Part shown: in pieces, positions 32,889-44,050 of the stretch | Position numbering within the stretch: position 1 is the stretch's first letter | Layout: the number at the start of each line of letters is the position of its first letter | Assembly (NCBI GenBank): GCA_030512335.1 | Contig: JAULSU010000001.1 | Span: 6,820,001-6,884,000 of the forward strand | Reading direction: 5' to 3' | Length of the DNA stretch: 64,000 nt | Source of the DNA: Immersiella caudata | Lineage: Eukaryota > Ascomycota > Sordariomycetes > Sordariales > Lasiosphaeriaceae | The notes under the pieces: model-generated | What the model saw: the letters and a program-made list of their open reading frames with translations, nothing else | Databases searched by the model: none | Told to the model about the DNA's origin: nothing | Made by a program: the position numbers and the translations under genes

Positions 32889-35800
32889 ATGGCCTCGACT
32901 GATGACAGGGGGGCTGAGGAGATGAGCCACACCGATAACCAAACGTCCACCGCTGGGGGCCCACAGACCGAACCAGCAACACATGACGCCACACCCCACG
33001 AGGCCATGGACACACATTTACCAGCAGGGAATCTGTCCGCCGCAGTTGTCGACGCAAGCGCCACCGAAGGGAGCCCGCCTTCTATCTCCAGGAAACGGAA
33101 AAACCGTGGCCACGACTCCGGACCTGATGACGCCCTGGAGTCTGGAGAAAACGCAAAGAAGGTGAAGCTAGCCAACGGAGATGGAAAGCAGCCTGGCTAC
33201 CCCTCTGTGCGCGGCGGCCGTTCCCTTTTACCCTGTGAGATTTGGCATCACATCTTCACTTTTTGCCCTCCAAAGTCGCTGGGGCATTTGTTGCGTGTCA
33301 ACAAATTGTTCAACCGCTATCTCGATCCGTCATCGGATCAAGATGCTCCTGTTTCTGTGAAGCACAGTGCTTTAGCTCCCTTGAAGCCTAACGCGATTTG
33401 GCGGGCTTCAAGACGCCTCTTCTGGCCGCAAACGCCCGCGCCCCTCCGGTCCAAATCAGAGCTGGAGATGTGGCGGCTGGCTTGTTCGCCCAGGTGTCAG
33501 TACTGCAACAAGCTAGATGATCAAAGCAGATCGAACTCTCAAGTCCCACATCCTGGTCCGGGAGTTGACGGAGTCTCTGCCATTTGGCCGCTTGCTATCC
33601 GCGCATGCGCTCCTTGCCTTCTACGAGAGACGATGAAGGTAAATGACTCGCGTCCAGATCTGGTTACATGACTGACATGTGGCAGGAACTTGATCTTCTG
33701 GTCTTGCCTGATATCCCTTCGGCTACGCTGGAAGCCCTTCCTTTTGCCTGTCTGACACGAGAGCTCCATGTCCAATCTAGCACTGTGGCAGAACAAGCGC
33801 TCGCTGCTGATGCGCAGATCACGAAACTCTTTCTGCGGGATGATGTCCAAAAGTTGAAGGAAGAGTTCGCGACAGTGAAGGATATGGGTTTAGGGACTGT
33901 GGATGAGTGGCTCAAGGGGCTCGGCGGCCGAGGCAAGGAGTCTCGTTTTCAAGCAGCGAAGTGGGAAAAATGGGAGGCATCCGGTGGAGTTGCAAAGATG
34001 CTTTCACAACTCTACCCTGGAAGGTCGGACACCTCGGGGAAGCCTAGCTCTGCTTCCACTACCGCAGCGGCTTCCCCGGCTCTCGTTCCGGCCCTGCCAC
34101 CAAACCCGTCACTCCCGCCGGTCCCGCCGGTGCCCCTTTCGCAGGCACGCCAAGAGCGTACTGCAGAAGAAGTGGCCAGGCTGAAGGCAGCCAGGAAAGC
34201 GGAGATCGAACGGCGAGCCCTGCTGTTAGATCCACCACTGACAGCAGATGTGCTTCGGCATATGACATCGTTTCAAGCAGCCACTCATATCATCACACCG
34301 CTAGATGACAATGCATGGGATCTTTTGAAACCCCGACTCGAAGCGCAGCGCGCGGAGGCCGAAGCCCGCGAGCAGGAAATCACATCACAAGCCAAGGCCG
34401 CGGACGAGCGGGTCGAACGGCACCGCCGTCTCGAGACAACTCTTGCTACTACCAAGGAGGCTCGAGATCTCATAGACAAAGACTGGGAAGAGGTCCAGGC
34501 GCCACTGCGGGCCCGTATTGCGGCCTACGCGGATGAAATCATCCGTGATGGCTGGGACAATGGGAAGAAGGTCGCCAAAGACACATGTCCGAAGTTTGCT
34601 GCAGAGGTGCTCATCTACATTCGCAAGCGGTTCTACGCCGAGATCGCAAAAGATGCAGCCGCTACCAAAGCCGCTGGACAAACTCCCCCACAGGATCCTC
34701 CGGAAGGGCCATTCACCCAAAAGCTAACATTGGAGAACATGAAATGGATCTTTGACACCAAAATCAAGCCACACACAGAGAACTACCGCAAGGAGCTCTT
34801 CTACTGCAATGGGTGTGAGGGAAATCTCAAGGCCTTTGGTTTCGAGGGCGTTATTCAACACTACGCTGCGAAACACACGACTGCCCTTAGTCAAGGCAGC
34901 ATCATCGTGCACTGGAGAGCGGAGTGGCCGGAACACCCTCCTTTTAGTCCCGAAGCGTGGGCTCCCAAGCCAGCCCCCTTTCATCCGCAAGTGCCAAGTC
35001 CATTCGGCTTGGACTCGGGACCGCCTCCGGCTGGCTACGGTTTCCCGTTCATGAGTGAACCACCTGCCCCGCCAACATATTCGCCTCATCCTGGATTTGG
35101 GCCGGCCCCTTACACCGACCCATATCACCAGGGGCCTTCCCAGCCATATCAGCCCCCAGCTCCGTTTCCCGGACACGGGCCACCGCCCGGTCCTCCCGGC
35201 TACGGCCCACCACATCAGTACCCTCCACCTAACTCATACCCTCCATACCAACCTCCGCCCGGGCCGTATCCGAACGGGGCTGTTGATCCTGCCCCGGCGT
35301 ACAATCCCCCGCCAGGGCCCAGCTATGCGCCAGGATATGCGCCATTTCCAACCAACGCTCCACTCCCGGCCTATTCCGCGCCGGGGCCATCAGTTCCCCC
35401 AGCATATCCGGATAGCTACCAGGCAAAACTTGAAGATGTGGCCCGAAACTCGCGAGAGGTCTGGCAGACACTGGGCAACATCAAAGACCTACCTGGCAGT
35501 GCAAGAGTCTTCGTTACCTTCCACCACCTCGTGAAGAGGTTTCGGTCCAGGTTCTACGAGACACCGCCACTCAGTCTCTTCAATGACGGTCTGTCTGATA
35601 ATAAGGATATGCGACCTGTTCGTAACGTAAACGGGCTGATTTGCAAGGCATGCCACCTTGGGCTGGGCAATGGCCCGGTGGAAGAGGACAGGAAAAGTTT
35701 CTCTCTGCCGCAGCTGACGAAGCACTTCCAGACCAAGCATCTTGACCCAATGCAGGCATACAATGCTCCGCCGTTGGACTGGGTTGCGGATATGGTGTTG

Positions 35801-37225
35801 CTCACTGACCAAGCTAGCATCTCCAATCTTCGGTCCTACCTCAGTGAGTACCAGAGATCACTGCTCACCGATGCTCTGCCCGAGCTCTTTCAGCCGCACA
35901 GTGCTGGTGGCCACCATCCTCAACCTTTCGCTTCAGAGAATCACGGGTCTCCTGCTGGTGGTTACGGGCCGCATCATGGGCAGATACCACAGCCGCGTTC
36001 TGTTGGTGATCCGGGGAGCGCAACACGCACTCCGGACAGCTACAAACCATATGAACAGTTTCCCCTTCCGCCCAAGCCTGGCACTGGATCCTACCAGCCT
36101 CACCAGCAAGAGCAGCCCGACCACACAAACCCAGTATCTAGCTTCTTCGCAGAGCTTGATTACCCTGACAGCAGAGGCGCCGGTAGTGCAGCAGGTAGGA
36201 CGGACTCTCCTGGAAACGGGAGACATTCTCCGCAAGGGCGGAGGCGTGGCGGCGACCAGCTTCGCAGGAAGAACTCTGGCAGAAACAAGCGCGACCGCGG
36301 AAAAGCACAGGGTCAGAACGGTTCTGGGAGGTCCAGGTTCAGGGACGAACCTGAACGTCACGCCGATGAGACACGCCGTGATGATCGTAGAGACGACGGG
36401 AGAGCCACGTGGGCGACTGACAATACCGGGCCGGATCGTTCATTCGCGGCCACAGGGCAAACAGGCCCAGGCAACCATCAAGGGGGTCCTCCTCTGCAGC
36501 ATTACGCACCAGCCGATGGCCGGGGGGCGCCGCTTCGAAACGAGCCAGCGCCGCAAATACCACAGGAAGAGCCTAACTTGCTCTCAGCACTGGAGATGCA
36601 TCTGGACCAGAGACGGACGCCTGCGACCGAACCAGGACGGGCACCGCACCCTCACTTTGTCGACAACAGAAATGCAGCTCTTGCTGCCGATACAAGAAGC
36701 CTACCGCGGTCGAACGCCTACTACGACGCCAGTCGCGACCGCTCAAGATCTCCGGCGCATGGATACCGACCGTCGTATCCTAGACCAGGGCCCCCTGAAA
36801 GATATGATTCACAGTATGAAGATCCCCGGGCATCGCTGGACACGCCGTCTCGGCGTTTTGAAGAGAGGCGCTATGACGGGCCGCGTGACAGCCGTGGACT
36901 GGAGCCGTTGCCGGATTACAGATACCCGGAGGAAGTCCGCCGCGAGCCTCGACCAACAGTTCAAGCCTATGAGATTGTTCAGGTCATTGATGAGACGGGC
37001 GAGTACTACATCCGGAGACCAATTCAGCATTTTCCAGAATCGAGGTACGGACCCGAGATTCGGAGGGACGCTGGCGAGAGTTACGCACCCGCGCCCGCGC
37101 CCGGACCTCAGGAGGCCGTTTACGTTGGCGCAGCGAGGCAAACAAGGGCGCCAGAGGCGCGAGATGTGAGGAGGGAGGATCCGGCGTATTATGAGGAGTA
37201 TGACCCGAGGTTTCCGGGGGCTTGA
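32889..37225 (+). CDS. Large F-box protein with two zinc-finger-like motifs, function unknown
   Basis: Exons are 32889-33638 and 33686-37225, giving 1429 residues. Residues 1-100 are acidic and disordered with a basic nuclear-type patch (RKRKNRG). An F-box follows at about 112-146 (LPCEIWHHIFTFCPPKSLGHLLRVNKL). A coiled, Ala/Glu-rich stretch with many Arg occurs near 420-520. Two motifs of the form C-x2-C...H-x4-H appear: CNGCEGNL with HYAAKH, and CKACHLGL with HFQTKH. Between them lies a Pro/Gly/Tyr-rich stretch of about 170 residues (PPGYGPPHQYPP-like). The C-terminal 400 residues are Arg/Ser/Asp rich and disordered (SRSPAHGYRPSYPR). F-box proteins recruit substrates to SCF ubiquitin ligases, but here the zinc fingers suggest another or additional role. 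I cannot assign one. Confidence 0.8.
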
Positions 37226-37939
37226 CCAAGGGCAGAATGCCCAGTTGTTTCATTTATATTTCCTGCCTAGGCCTTCAGGAGGTGTTCTGCTACTTTGTTG
37301 GAGTTCTTTTGCATTCTGTCACACATGACCTGTACAACACTCATGTTACAAAAGGGGCTTTAGGCTTTCCCGGCGCTTACTTGTAATCATGTATGGGTGC
37401 CTGTTGGTAGTGGTTTGTAACAATACCGATGTAACTTCTGACTGGCTGCGGGCATGGGCAAGTTTGCGTCCGGCTATAGTATAGTAGTAATATTCTAATG
37501 TAATACTTGGCATTTCCTCATTTACGTCCAAATTTGTTGCTGAGGGGGAGGACAAACGAGATGAGAAGAACGATGCAGCGTTTTAAACGCCGACGCCGGG
37601 TTGATCATGTCAACTATGGGAAAGAGATGCAACCCATGACCGCCTACCCTATGCTCCTCCCGATGCCCCAACTGGTGTGCCATGCCATGCCATGCCCCCA
37701 GCAAATGCAGTAGTAACCCTCTCACGCCCTAGTCAGAACCAGGATGTAGGCCCCTTGCAACCCCGTCTGTAACCCCCTTCATAACCCTCTCTCCAAGCCG
37801 GTCTCCAAACCCTTTCAAACCCTTCCCAAAACCTCTCCAAAACCTATTTACAGAAGAACAAACTCAGCTTCACCACCACAACAAAGCCCACATATCCGTA
37901 TAGATAACTAGATGCTAGATACCAAAGTAGGCAGGCAGC
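37226..37939. other. Convergent intergenic region, no gene seen
   Basis: These are the 3' flanks of the F-box/zinc-finger gene and the amylase gene. It is rich in pyrimidine runs (ACCCTCTC-like) near 37740-37840 and holds no protein-like frame. Confidence 0.4.
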
Positions 37940-40045
37940 CTACCAACTCCCACCAACAACACCCCTCTCACAGCCAACCGCGTAAACCCTGTCGCCTCCC
38001 CCTTGCCACGCAACTTGTCCGGAACTACCAACCTTGATGAATTTATACGCCACAGCCGTCCCTGGTGTAAGCGGTACAGATGCCCACCAGATAGGATTAG
38101 CAGCGGTGTACCGTGAGGGACTGAGAGGCAGAGCGAGGGAAGGAGTCCAGGAGCCTAGGGCTGTTGTGTTTCCGACTCTGTGTGGGACTGGGTTAGTGGA
38201 CGGTGGAAAATAGAAGGGGGAAGGGAAAGGATACGTACAGCTTGATGGACTCTCCCCAGGCGGTAGAGGCAAGAACTTGGAATTCGACTTGCACGGGGGA
38301 GGTACAAACCGGTGTTTGGGACTGAGTTGTAGCCGGGGCAGAGCTTGAAATGAGACTGGGGGTGAGAGTCGAGCTCGGTGTTGGAATTGGGGTTCCAGTC
38401 TCCAGGTCGGGGCAGATACCGCTTCCTGTGAGGTGTGCAGCCGGGTAGAGAACCCTTGGAACACCCTGGACAAGCGCGACGGTGAGACTCCCGTCGGGGT
38501 TTGCGGTGAAAGGGGTGCAGCTCACGACGTCCATGACCACCTGGCCTGGTGTGAAGCCGGTTGCTGAGGATGAGAGGGCTAAGGATGTGGTGGAGCTGGA
38601 TCCAAGGTTGGTGTAGACTGAGATAATTTGGTCGCCGGTATGCCCCTTTTTCATGACGATGGTGTTGCTGTCGGAGTAAATGGGAAAGGCCCGGTAGGTG
38701 AGATATCGGTCGTCTTGGGTGATGACCCATCTGCGAATGCGGTTGAGCCTGGCGATCCAGCCGTACAACTCGCTTGAAGTTGAATACCCCGACAGCCACA
38801 ACGCTTCTCTGTTGTGAGGAATCCCGGCGCCGGAATACCCCTGCTCCTGCCCCTGGTAAACAATTGGAATCCCGTCCTTGAGCATGATGAAGGCGATGGC
38901 GTTCTTCGTGCGGGCGACGTCCTTGGTGAAGTAGGCGAACCGCTCGACGTCGTGGTTCTCCAGGAAGGAGCCAAACAAGCTTGTGTCCAGCGCTGAGTTT
39001 TTTATGGTGTTGAGGCCGCTTACCAGCTCAGCGATGCTCCCGCTGGAAGATCGGAACGCCCTCATGATCCAGTAATAGCCCGGGTAATCCAGCAGGCCAT
39101 CCATGTAACGTTGGTATGGAATCACATAGTTAGGATCACCACTGTACACCTCCCCGAGGATGTATACCCCGGCGGCTTTGTTGAAACCATCCCAAAACGA
39201 GGGCTCAATGTGTTTTGCGCTGTCGATTCGAAGACCGTCGCTGTTTTGGTCAGGATGCCCTTTCCCCCCTCTCACAGTCGAGAAAACTCACATCTTGTAC
39301 TTCCTCACCACGTCCGCCACCCATTGATTCCAAACCGCCCTGACTTCCTCCCCTGTCTAGCATCAGCCCAGGCCCCACTCAAGGATCCAAAAACCCCCTT
39401 TCCCTACACTCTCTTTCCCTTCCAAACAAAATATCAATACTTACTCTCCGTCTTCAAATCCGGTAAACTAACCCTGTCCCCACCCTGCCAACAAACCTCC
39501 ACGCTCCTCTGATCCTCATACCGAATCCCACACCCCTCGTGATACCACTCCGCCCTATTCCACGGCTTCAGTGTCGAATAATCCACACACGCTCTACACC
39601 CTTCAAATGCCATGTGATTAGGCACGGCATCCGCCATCAGGTACATCCCTCTCCTATGCAACTCGTCGCTAAGCGCGATGAGATCCGCTTCGGTGCCGAA
39701 GCGCGGGTTGAGGGAGTGAATGTCAGAGGCCCAGTAGCCGTGGTAGGAGTCGCCATCGGTGTTGGAAGAGTTGGTGAAGATTTGTTGGTTAAATGGGGAT
39801 ATCCATACGGCGGTGAAGCCCATGTGCTGGATGTAGTCGAGGTTGTTGATGATGCCGCTGTATGTTCCGCCGCAGTAGCGTTGTGCTGCGGCGTTGCACG
39901 GGGCGGTGGTTGAGTTGTTGGGGAGGCCGAAGCGGTCGGTGAGGACCTGGTAGATAGATTGGGCACGCCATTGGGAAGCGCTGAGGGCGAGAGAAGGGGT
40001 GAGGAGGGTGAGGAGGGTGAAAATTCTGATAGTGGGGGACGCCAT
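37940..40045 (-). CDS. Secreted alpha-amylase, GH13 with C-terminal CBM20 starch-binding domain
   Basis: Exons are 39445-40045, 39292-39352, 38239-39240 and 37940-38177, giving 633 residues. A signal peptide (MASPTIRIFTLLTLLTPSLALS) precedes the GH13 barrel. Substrate-binding and catalytic residues are in place: VPNHMAF for region I, GLRIDSAKHIEP with the nucleophile Asp227, and YILGEVYSGD with acid/base Glu251. SFLENHDVERF carries the third acid, Asp318. A Ser/Thr/Pro linker (TPIPTPSSTLTPSL) joins a CBM20 of about 100 residues, with VGNTTALGSWTP and VAWQGGGDRVYAV. The order and lengths match a Taka-type amylase carrying the extra starch-binding domain. It cuts internal alpha-1,4 bonds in raw starch outside the cell. 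The tandem Zn2Cys6 gene upstream is a possible regulator, which is inference. Confidence 0.95.
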
Positions 40046-40456
40046 CGTTGATGCTGGTGGTTGTGATGGTGAGAGGGGGGAAGGGAGGCGCTGGAGAAGG
40101 CACCGGCGGGGGAAGGAGAGGGACGGGACGATACAGAGGCTGATATTCGGTGTTGTGCTGCTGGTAGCTAGGTATGTTAATAAAGTAGCTATTCCCCAGC
40201 TCAGGGGCAAGGATGAAGCCTCACATGCGGGGCCCCACACTGTATCCAAAAGGCCCGAATGTATGTCCAACAACCAGATGGCCTAGGCGCCGAATACTAC
40301 AGAGTCCCCCGTGACAGGCGGCCCGAGTGTGAGGGGAGGGTATTTTTTTTTTTGAGTCTCATGCGCAAACCCCATAGAAACAAATGCCACGGTTTCCCCT
40401 GACAGTTACAGTTGCCCATATTTACATGTACCCCACGAGCGTTAAGCCCTTCTCTG
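40046..40456. promoter_or_regulatory. Amylase upstream region with CreA-type sites
   Basis: The stretch holds TTAATAAAG (about 40177) as a TATA-like element. Two matches to the CreA repressor consensus SYGGRG are present: GCGGGG at 40227-40232, and CCCCAG (CTGGGG on the other strand) at 40194-40199. Such short sites arise by chance often, so glucose repression is a reasonable but unproven reading. The 3' end of the Zn2Cys6 gene borders it. Confidence 0.4.
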
Positions 40457-43158
40457 TCACCCTGCCCCGGGCATATTCGGCATATTCGGATCCCCAAACG
40501 AGAATAGATTGCTATCCGCCATACCCGGTTGCGAGGGATCGCCGCCGCCCGAGAAGAACTGTATCGACTGTTCCACAGGCCCAAAGTTGCCGGTTTGTGC
40601 GTAGGTCTCAAATGATTCCTAAATGTTATTAGCCTTCAGATCAGTTCCAAATGCCAGAAAAATCTCGGCATCGAAGAACATACCCAGTCAAAATTGCCCG
40701 TAAAGTCCATACTGCTGCCCATGTTGTTGAACATGGAGAAGGGCGACGCGGCCCCCGGATCCCCACCAAGGATGTCACCCGAAAAATCCGGAGTCATACC
40801 CGAACCGGATCCCGAGGCCGAGCCGGATGAGCCAAATGGCATGTCAAAAGCTGAGTGTGCCATCGGCGCTCCTGGGCTGCTTCGCAACAATGCATCAGCC
40901 GCCGAGGTAGATCCGGGTCCCATTGACACCCCACCCGACATCATCCCCAACGTCACCGCTGCAGAGTGCTCTGGTCTCGTATCGTTGGTGTTTATGCCCT
41001 GGAACACGTTTAGATTTGTCGCGGGGGGTTGCTGTGAGCCGTTCGGGGGGGGTCCCGCCGACGAACTTGTGAGCTTCTCCAACATGATATCCAAGATGTT
41101 CGAGGCTTTTACCGCCTCCATAGTTGGATTCGGCCCCTCTGCCAAACCTTTCCAGATATCCCGCGTCGTCTCGAGACTGGTGATCATCTCCCGGCGTTGC
41201 TCCCGCGTCCAAAAGTAGACATTGTGCGAGTCTCTGCGCTCGCCCGACTTCTCAACCTGGTTATCAAAGTGGAGGTCCAAGATGATCAGCATCGCCGGCA
41301 GCAGGAAGTCCCGAGTCGCTATTAATGTTACAAACCACTTTATGGACCGCAGCCGACCATTGGGTTCTGACTCGCGATGGAGCGTCGCGAGATGTCGGAG
41401 TGACTCGAGCGATGCTTCGATGGCACTTCGTCGTGAATGTGCATACCGAGGGTTCTGCCTTGCCCGAGACATGTACTTTCTGTGCAGCAAACACATAATT
41501 TTGAGATAGAGAATATCGATATTGAAGCGGGCGATCACTTGTGTGAGAGGATCGTGGTTGCCCTCGAGCCGCTGCATCCTCAAATGCGGCGGCAGTTCAG
41601 CCTTGATTTCGCGCAGTCTTGCGTCAAACCGCAGGACATCGTCGTAGTGGGCATGGCCTTTGATCCGGGTTGTTGATTGAAGAATGTTGCCCAGTTCGAG
41701 ACACAACTTTACCTTATGGATCATGTAGCTGATGGGCGTCGGCTCGGCATTGGGGCGAGAAACCGGCAATACCTTCGTTTCGGGGCCAAACTCTTCGTCA
41801 AAGAGGTTATGCGGCAACTGTGTGTCGCAGTCGTGCTCGTAGATCATGCTGGGAAGTGATACCTGGTGAGAGAATATGACATCGGCAAGTCTAACGAGAG
41901 CCCAGGTCCTCCGCCTCATCTCGGCCTGGAAAGGGGTGATTGAGGGAAACCACTTGGCATCGCGGTGGTAGCCCATCCGGAATGCGATCCTGGTCGTCAG
42001 CGACGACATCAGCCACAGGCCCAGATCAGCGTCCCAGCGAGAAGAGAGCTCTCCAAAGAGATAGAGGACCATCGTCTCAACCGTGTAGTCGGACGGTCTG
42101 GTGTAGTCCCCCGTGACCAGACACTGCACAGTTCGTAGGCGGTATTCAGCTGCCAGCTCCAGTGTCCGGCCCTTCCACTCTGCAGGCTCGTCTCCGACCT
42201 TGTAGTAGCTCAGCATCGCCAGCGACAAGACTGAATATAAAAGGCCGAGCCACATAATAGACGTTTTCGACGGATCCTGCCAATGACTGCGCAGGGTCTG
42301 GTGGAACGTCGGCGCGTGTATGAGGGTGATTGCGTTGTCCATCGAGTTGAAATACCTCCCACATAGCGTCAAAACGGTCGATTTTGCTGGCAATTCAGCC
42401 CGCAGTTCAACCTCTGTCGCTGGCGTTGCCCCCAGGAGGAATGTCGGCCCATCCCTTGCCATCGGCGGTTTGCTGAGAAGCACCTTCTCGTAGCTCCGCT
42501 CGAGCTCCTTCTTGTGTGCCACGAAGTAGTTCTTAACCTCAGTGACGTCGGCCAGGATGGTGTGCCAGTGCTCTTGGCCAACATACATGGACTTCCCCCT
42601 GTCCGCGTCTACTTTGAGGACGCCTAGGGAGGTCGCAAGCCCATCATCAATATCGCTGTCATCTTCATCCTCATCCGGCATTGCGCTATCATCACCACCA
42701 TCAACCCTGGCTGAGGAGCCGCTGTCGGTGGTTGATCGGGCGGTAGTTCCTGCGAGAGCGGAAGCAACAGTCGGAGAAACCTCAATATTCGCACCTCCAT
42801 GCATCAAGGACAGCACTAGGCCTTCCAGCCTGTCAATGCGGTTCTGCATATCATCGGAGCCGGCGCCTCCTGGGTTTTGCGCCTTTTTCCGCGATGAGGG
42901 GGTTGCATAGGAGCACGCCAGCGTGTCGCTCCCCTCACGCTTCGTGCAGTTGCTACATGGGTGACTTCTGTCGCATTTCCTGTACCATGATAAGCCTCTG
43001 AGCCTGACGAGTTCAAGAAGAGAATTGACTTACAGCTTTCTGGTCCGACACGGATAACAGCTTAGGGGCACCCGGTTCCTCTTCCGGACAACCCGAAACT
43101 GTTCCTCAGGTGAGCGGCCGCCGGACGATGGGGTGGCCGAAGGCGGTGAGGCCGTCAT
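40457..43158 (-). CDS. Zn2Cys6 transcription factor with Fungal_trans domain
   Basis: Exons are 43034-43158, 40684-42979 and 40457-40618, giving 860 residues. The N-terminal binuclear cluster is SCYPCRTRKLKCDRSHPCSN followed by CTKRE...C, the six cysteines of the Gal4 type, with spacing C-x2-C-x6-C-x5-C-x2-C-x10-C. The last gap is longer than usual. A leucine-patterned coiled coil follows (MQNRIDRLEGLVLSLMHGG). A Fungal_trans-type regulatory domain occupies roughly 200-500 (LTLCGRYFNSMDNAITLIHA, MWLGLLYSVLSLAMLSYYK). The C-terminal part is Gly/Ser/Asn/Met-rich, resembling an activation region. The tail exon encodes ESFETYAQTGNFGPVEQ and SGGGDPSQPGMAD. It lies immediately upstream of the amylase on the same strand. 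It is not obviously AmyR and the target is unknown. Confidence 0.93.
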
Positions 43159-43890
43159 GGTGGACAAACTCAACTCACAGTGTGGCTCGAGTTGACCGAT
43201 GTGCCACGGATGTGGATACAAACCAAGACCGATGCGCACGGCGACCCGGGGCCGCTGTAGGGATTGGCACGGAGCAAACTTTTCGTTCAACCTCGCGATA
43301 TTTCGCTTCTCATAGCTGTGGACAATGCAGCTGCCCGCAGCGTTTCAACCTACAGGCCCAGCTGAGCACCGCCGGTTCCTAGTCTCGCTGTCGCGGGGCT
43401 TTGCAAGTGGCGATGGCTCCAATGCTAGCAAACTCTCCCTCTTAGTGCGCGTCCCGGACTTTCCTGTACTGGAGCGTCGGGCTGCGTTGAGCCGCTAGTA
43501 GTCAGGCGCCGTGCTGCGATCGGGCCGGCGATTCCAGTTCGAGCTCTTGCGACCGTTCAAGTCTCGGCGTGCAGGTGGGGAACAGGGCTGAAGAGAGCGG
43601 GAGGTTTGGTTCTGCTGCGTTAACGGCAACAGCAACGGAGAGAGACAACAAAAGGTAGGTAGAAAGAGCAACAAATGATGCCCACGAAAACAGAATGCAG
43701 TTGTGCTACCTATGAAATAGTATGAAATAAGGTACTTGCGTCACCCTGGGAGAACCGAGCAGGAGCAAAGCTTTGTTCGGCCTCACCCGGCGTTAAGCCG
43801 CTGCAACTGCATCCCCCACCCATTCCTTCCGTGTCTATCTAGGCTACAGGTACCGTGCGTATCACAGGTCCACACTGGCTGCAATGGTAA
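43159..43890. promoter_or_regulatory. Zn2Cys6-gene 5' flank up to the Crypton end
   Basis: This stretch contains the 5' flank of the regulator and no coding frame. GGTAGGTAGAAAG and GAAATAGTATGAAATAAGG are short repeats within it. The mobile element may have separated this flank from its former neighbours. Confidence 0.4.
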
Positions 43891-43896
43891 GATAGA

Positions 43897-43910
43897 CTTA
43901 TCGTGGGCCC
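43897..43910 (+). repeat. Crypton left terminal inverted sequence
   Basis: CTTATCGTGGGCCC matches the right-end copy at 46596-46609 on the other strand in 12 of 14 positions. It is followed by a direct repeat TGTAATCGG, TGTAATCGG at 43921-43938. Confidence 0.6.
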
Positions 43911-43930
43911 ATTTTGCTGATGTAATCGGT

Positions 43931-43943
43931 GTAATCGGCTGCG
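43931..43943 (+). repeat. Subterminal 13-bp inverted sequence, left copy
   Basis: GTAATCGGCTGCG is identical, in inverted orientation, to 46529-46541. Nearby GGTAAGCGATTTT (about 43962) resembles GGATAAGCTATTTC in the right end read on the minus strand, so the similarity of the two ends extends over about 100 bp with gaps. Confidence 0.65.
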
Positions 43944-44050
43944 AGCCAGGATATCGTCACCGGTAAGCGATTTTATCAACAGTTGTGGCTTGCCAGACCC
44001 TTGAAATTGCAATTTCCAGCCTTGAGGCCCCTGTCTATCGATTTCGCGCG

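Noticed and set aside
35742..37169. 475-codon overlapping frame inside the F-box/zinc-finger gene
   Set aside because: It is a +1 shadow in GC-rich, stop-poor sequence. Its translation has no motifs, while the main frame carries zinc fingers and known low-complexity patterns.
40457..43158. Calling the Zn2Cys6 gene AmyR
   Set aside because: Its length (860) and regulatory domain do not match what I know of AmyR. Proximity alone is not enough.
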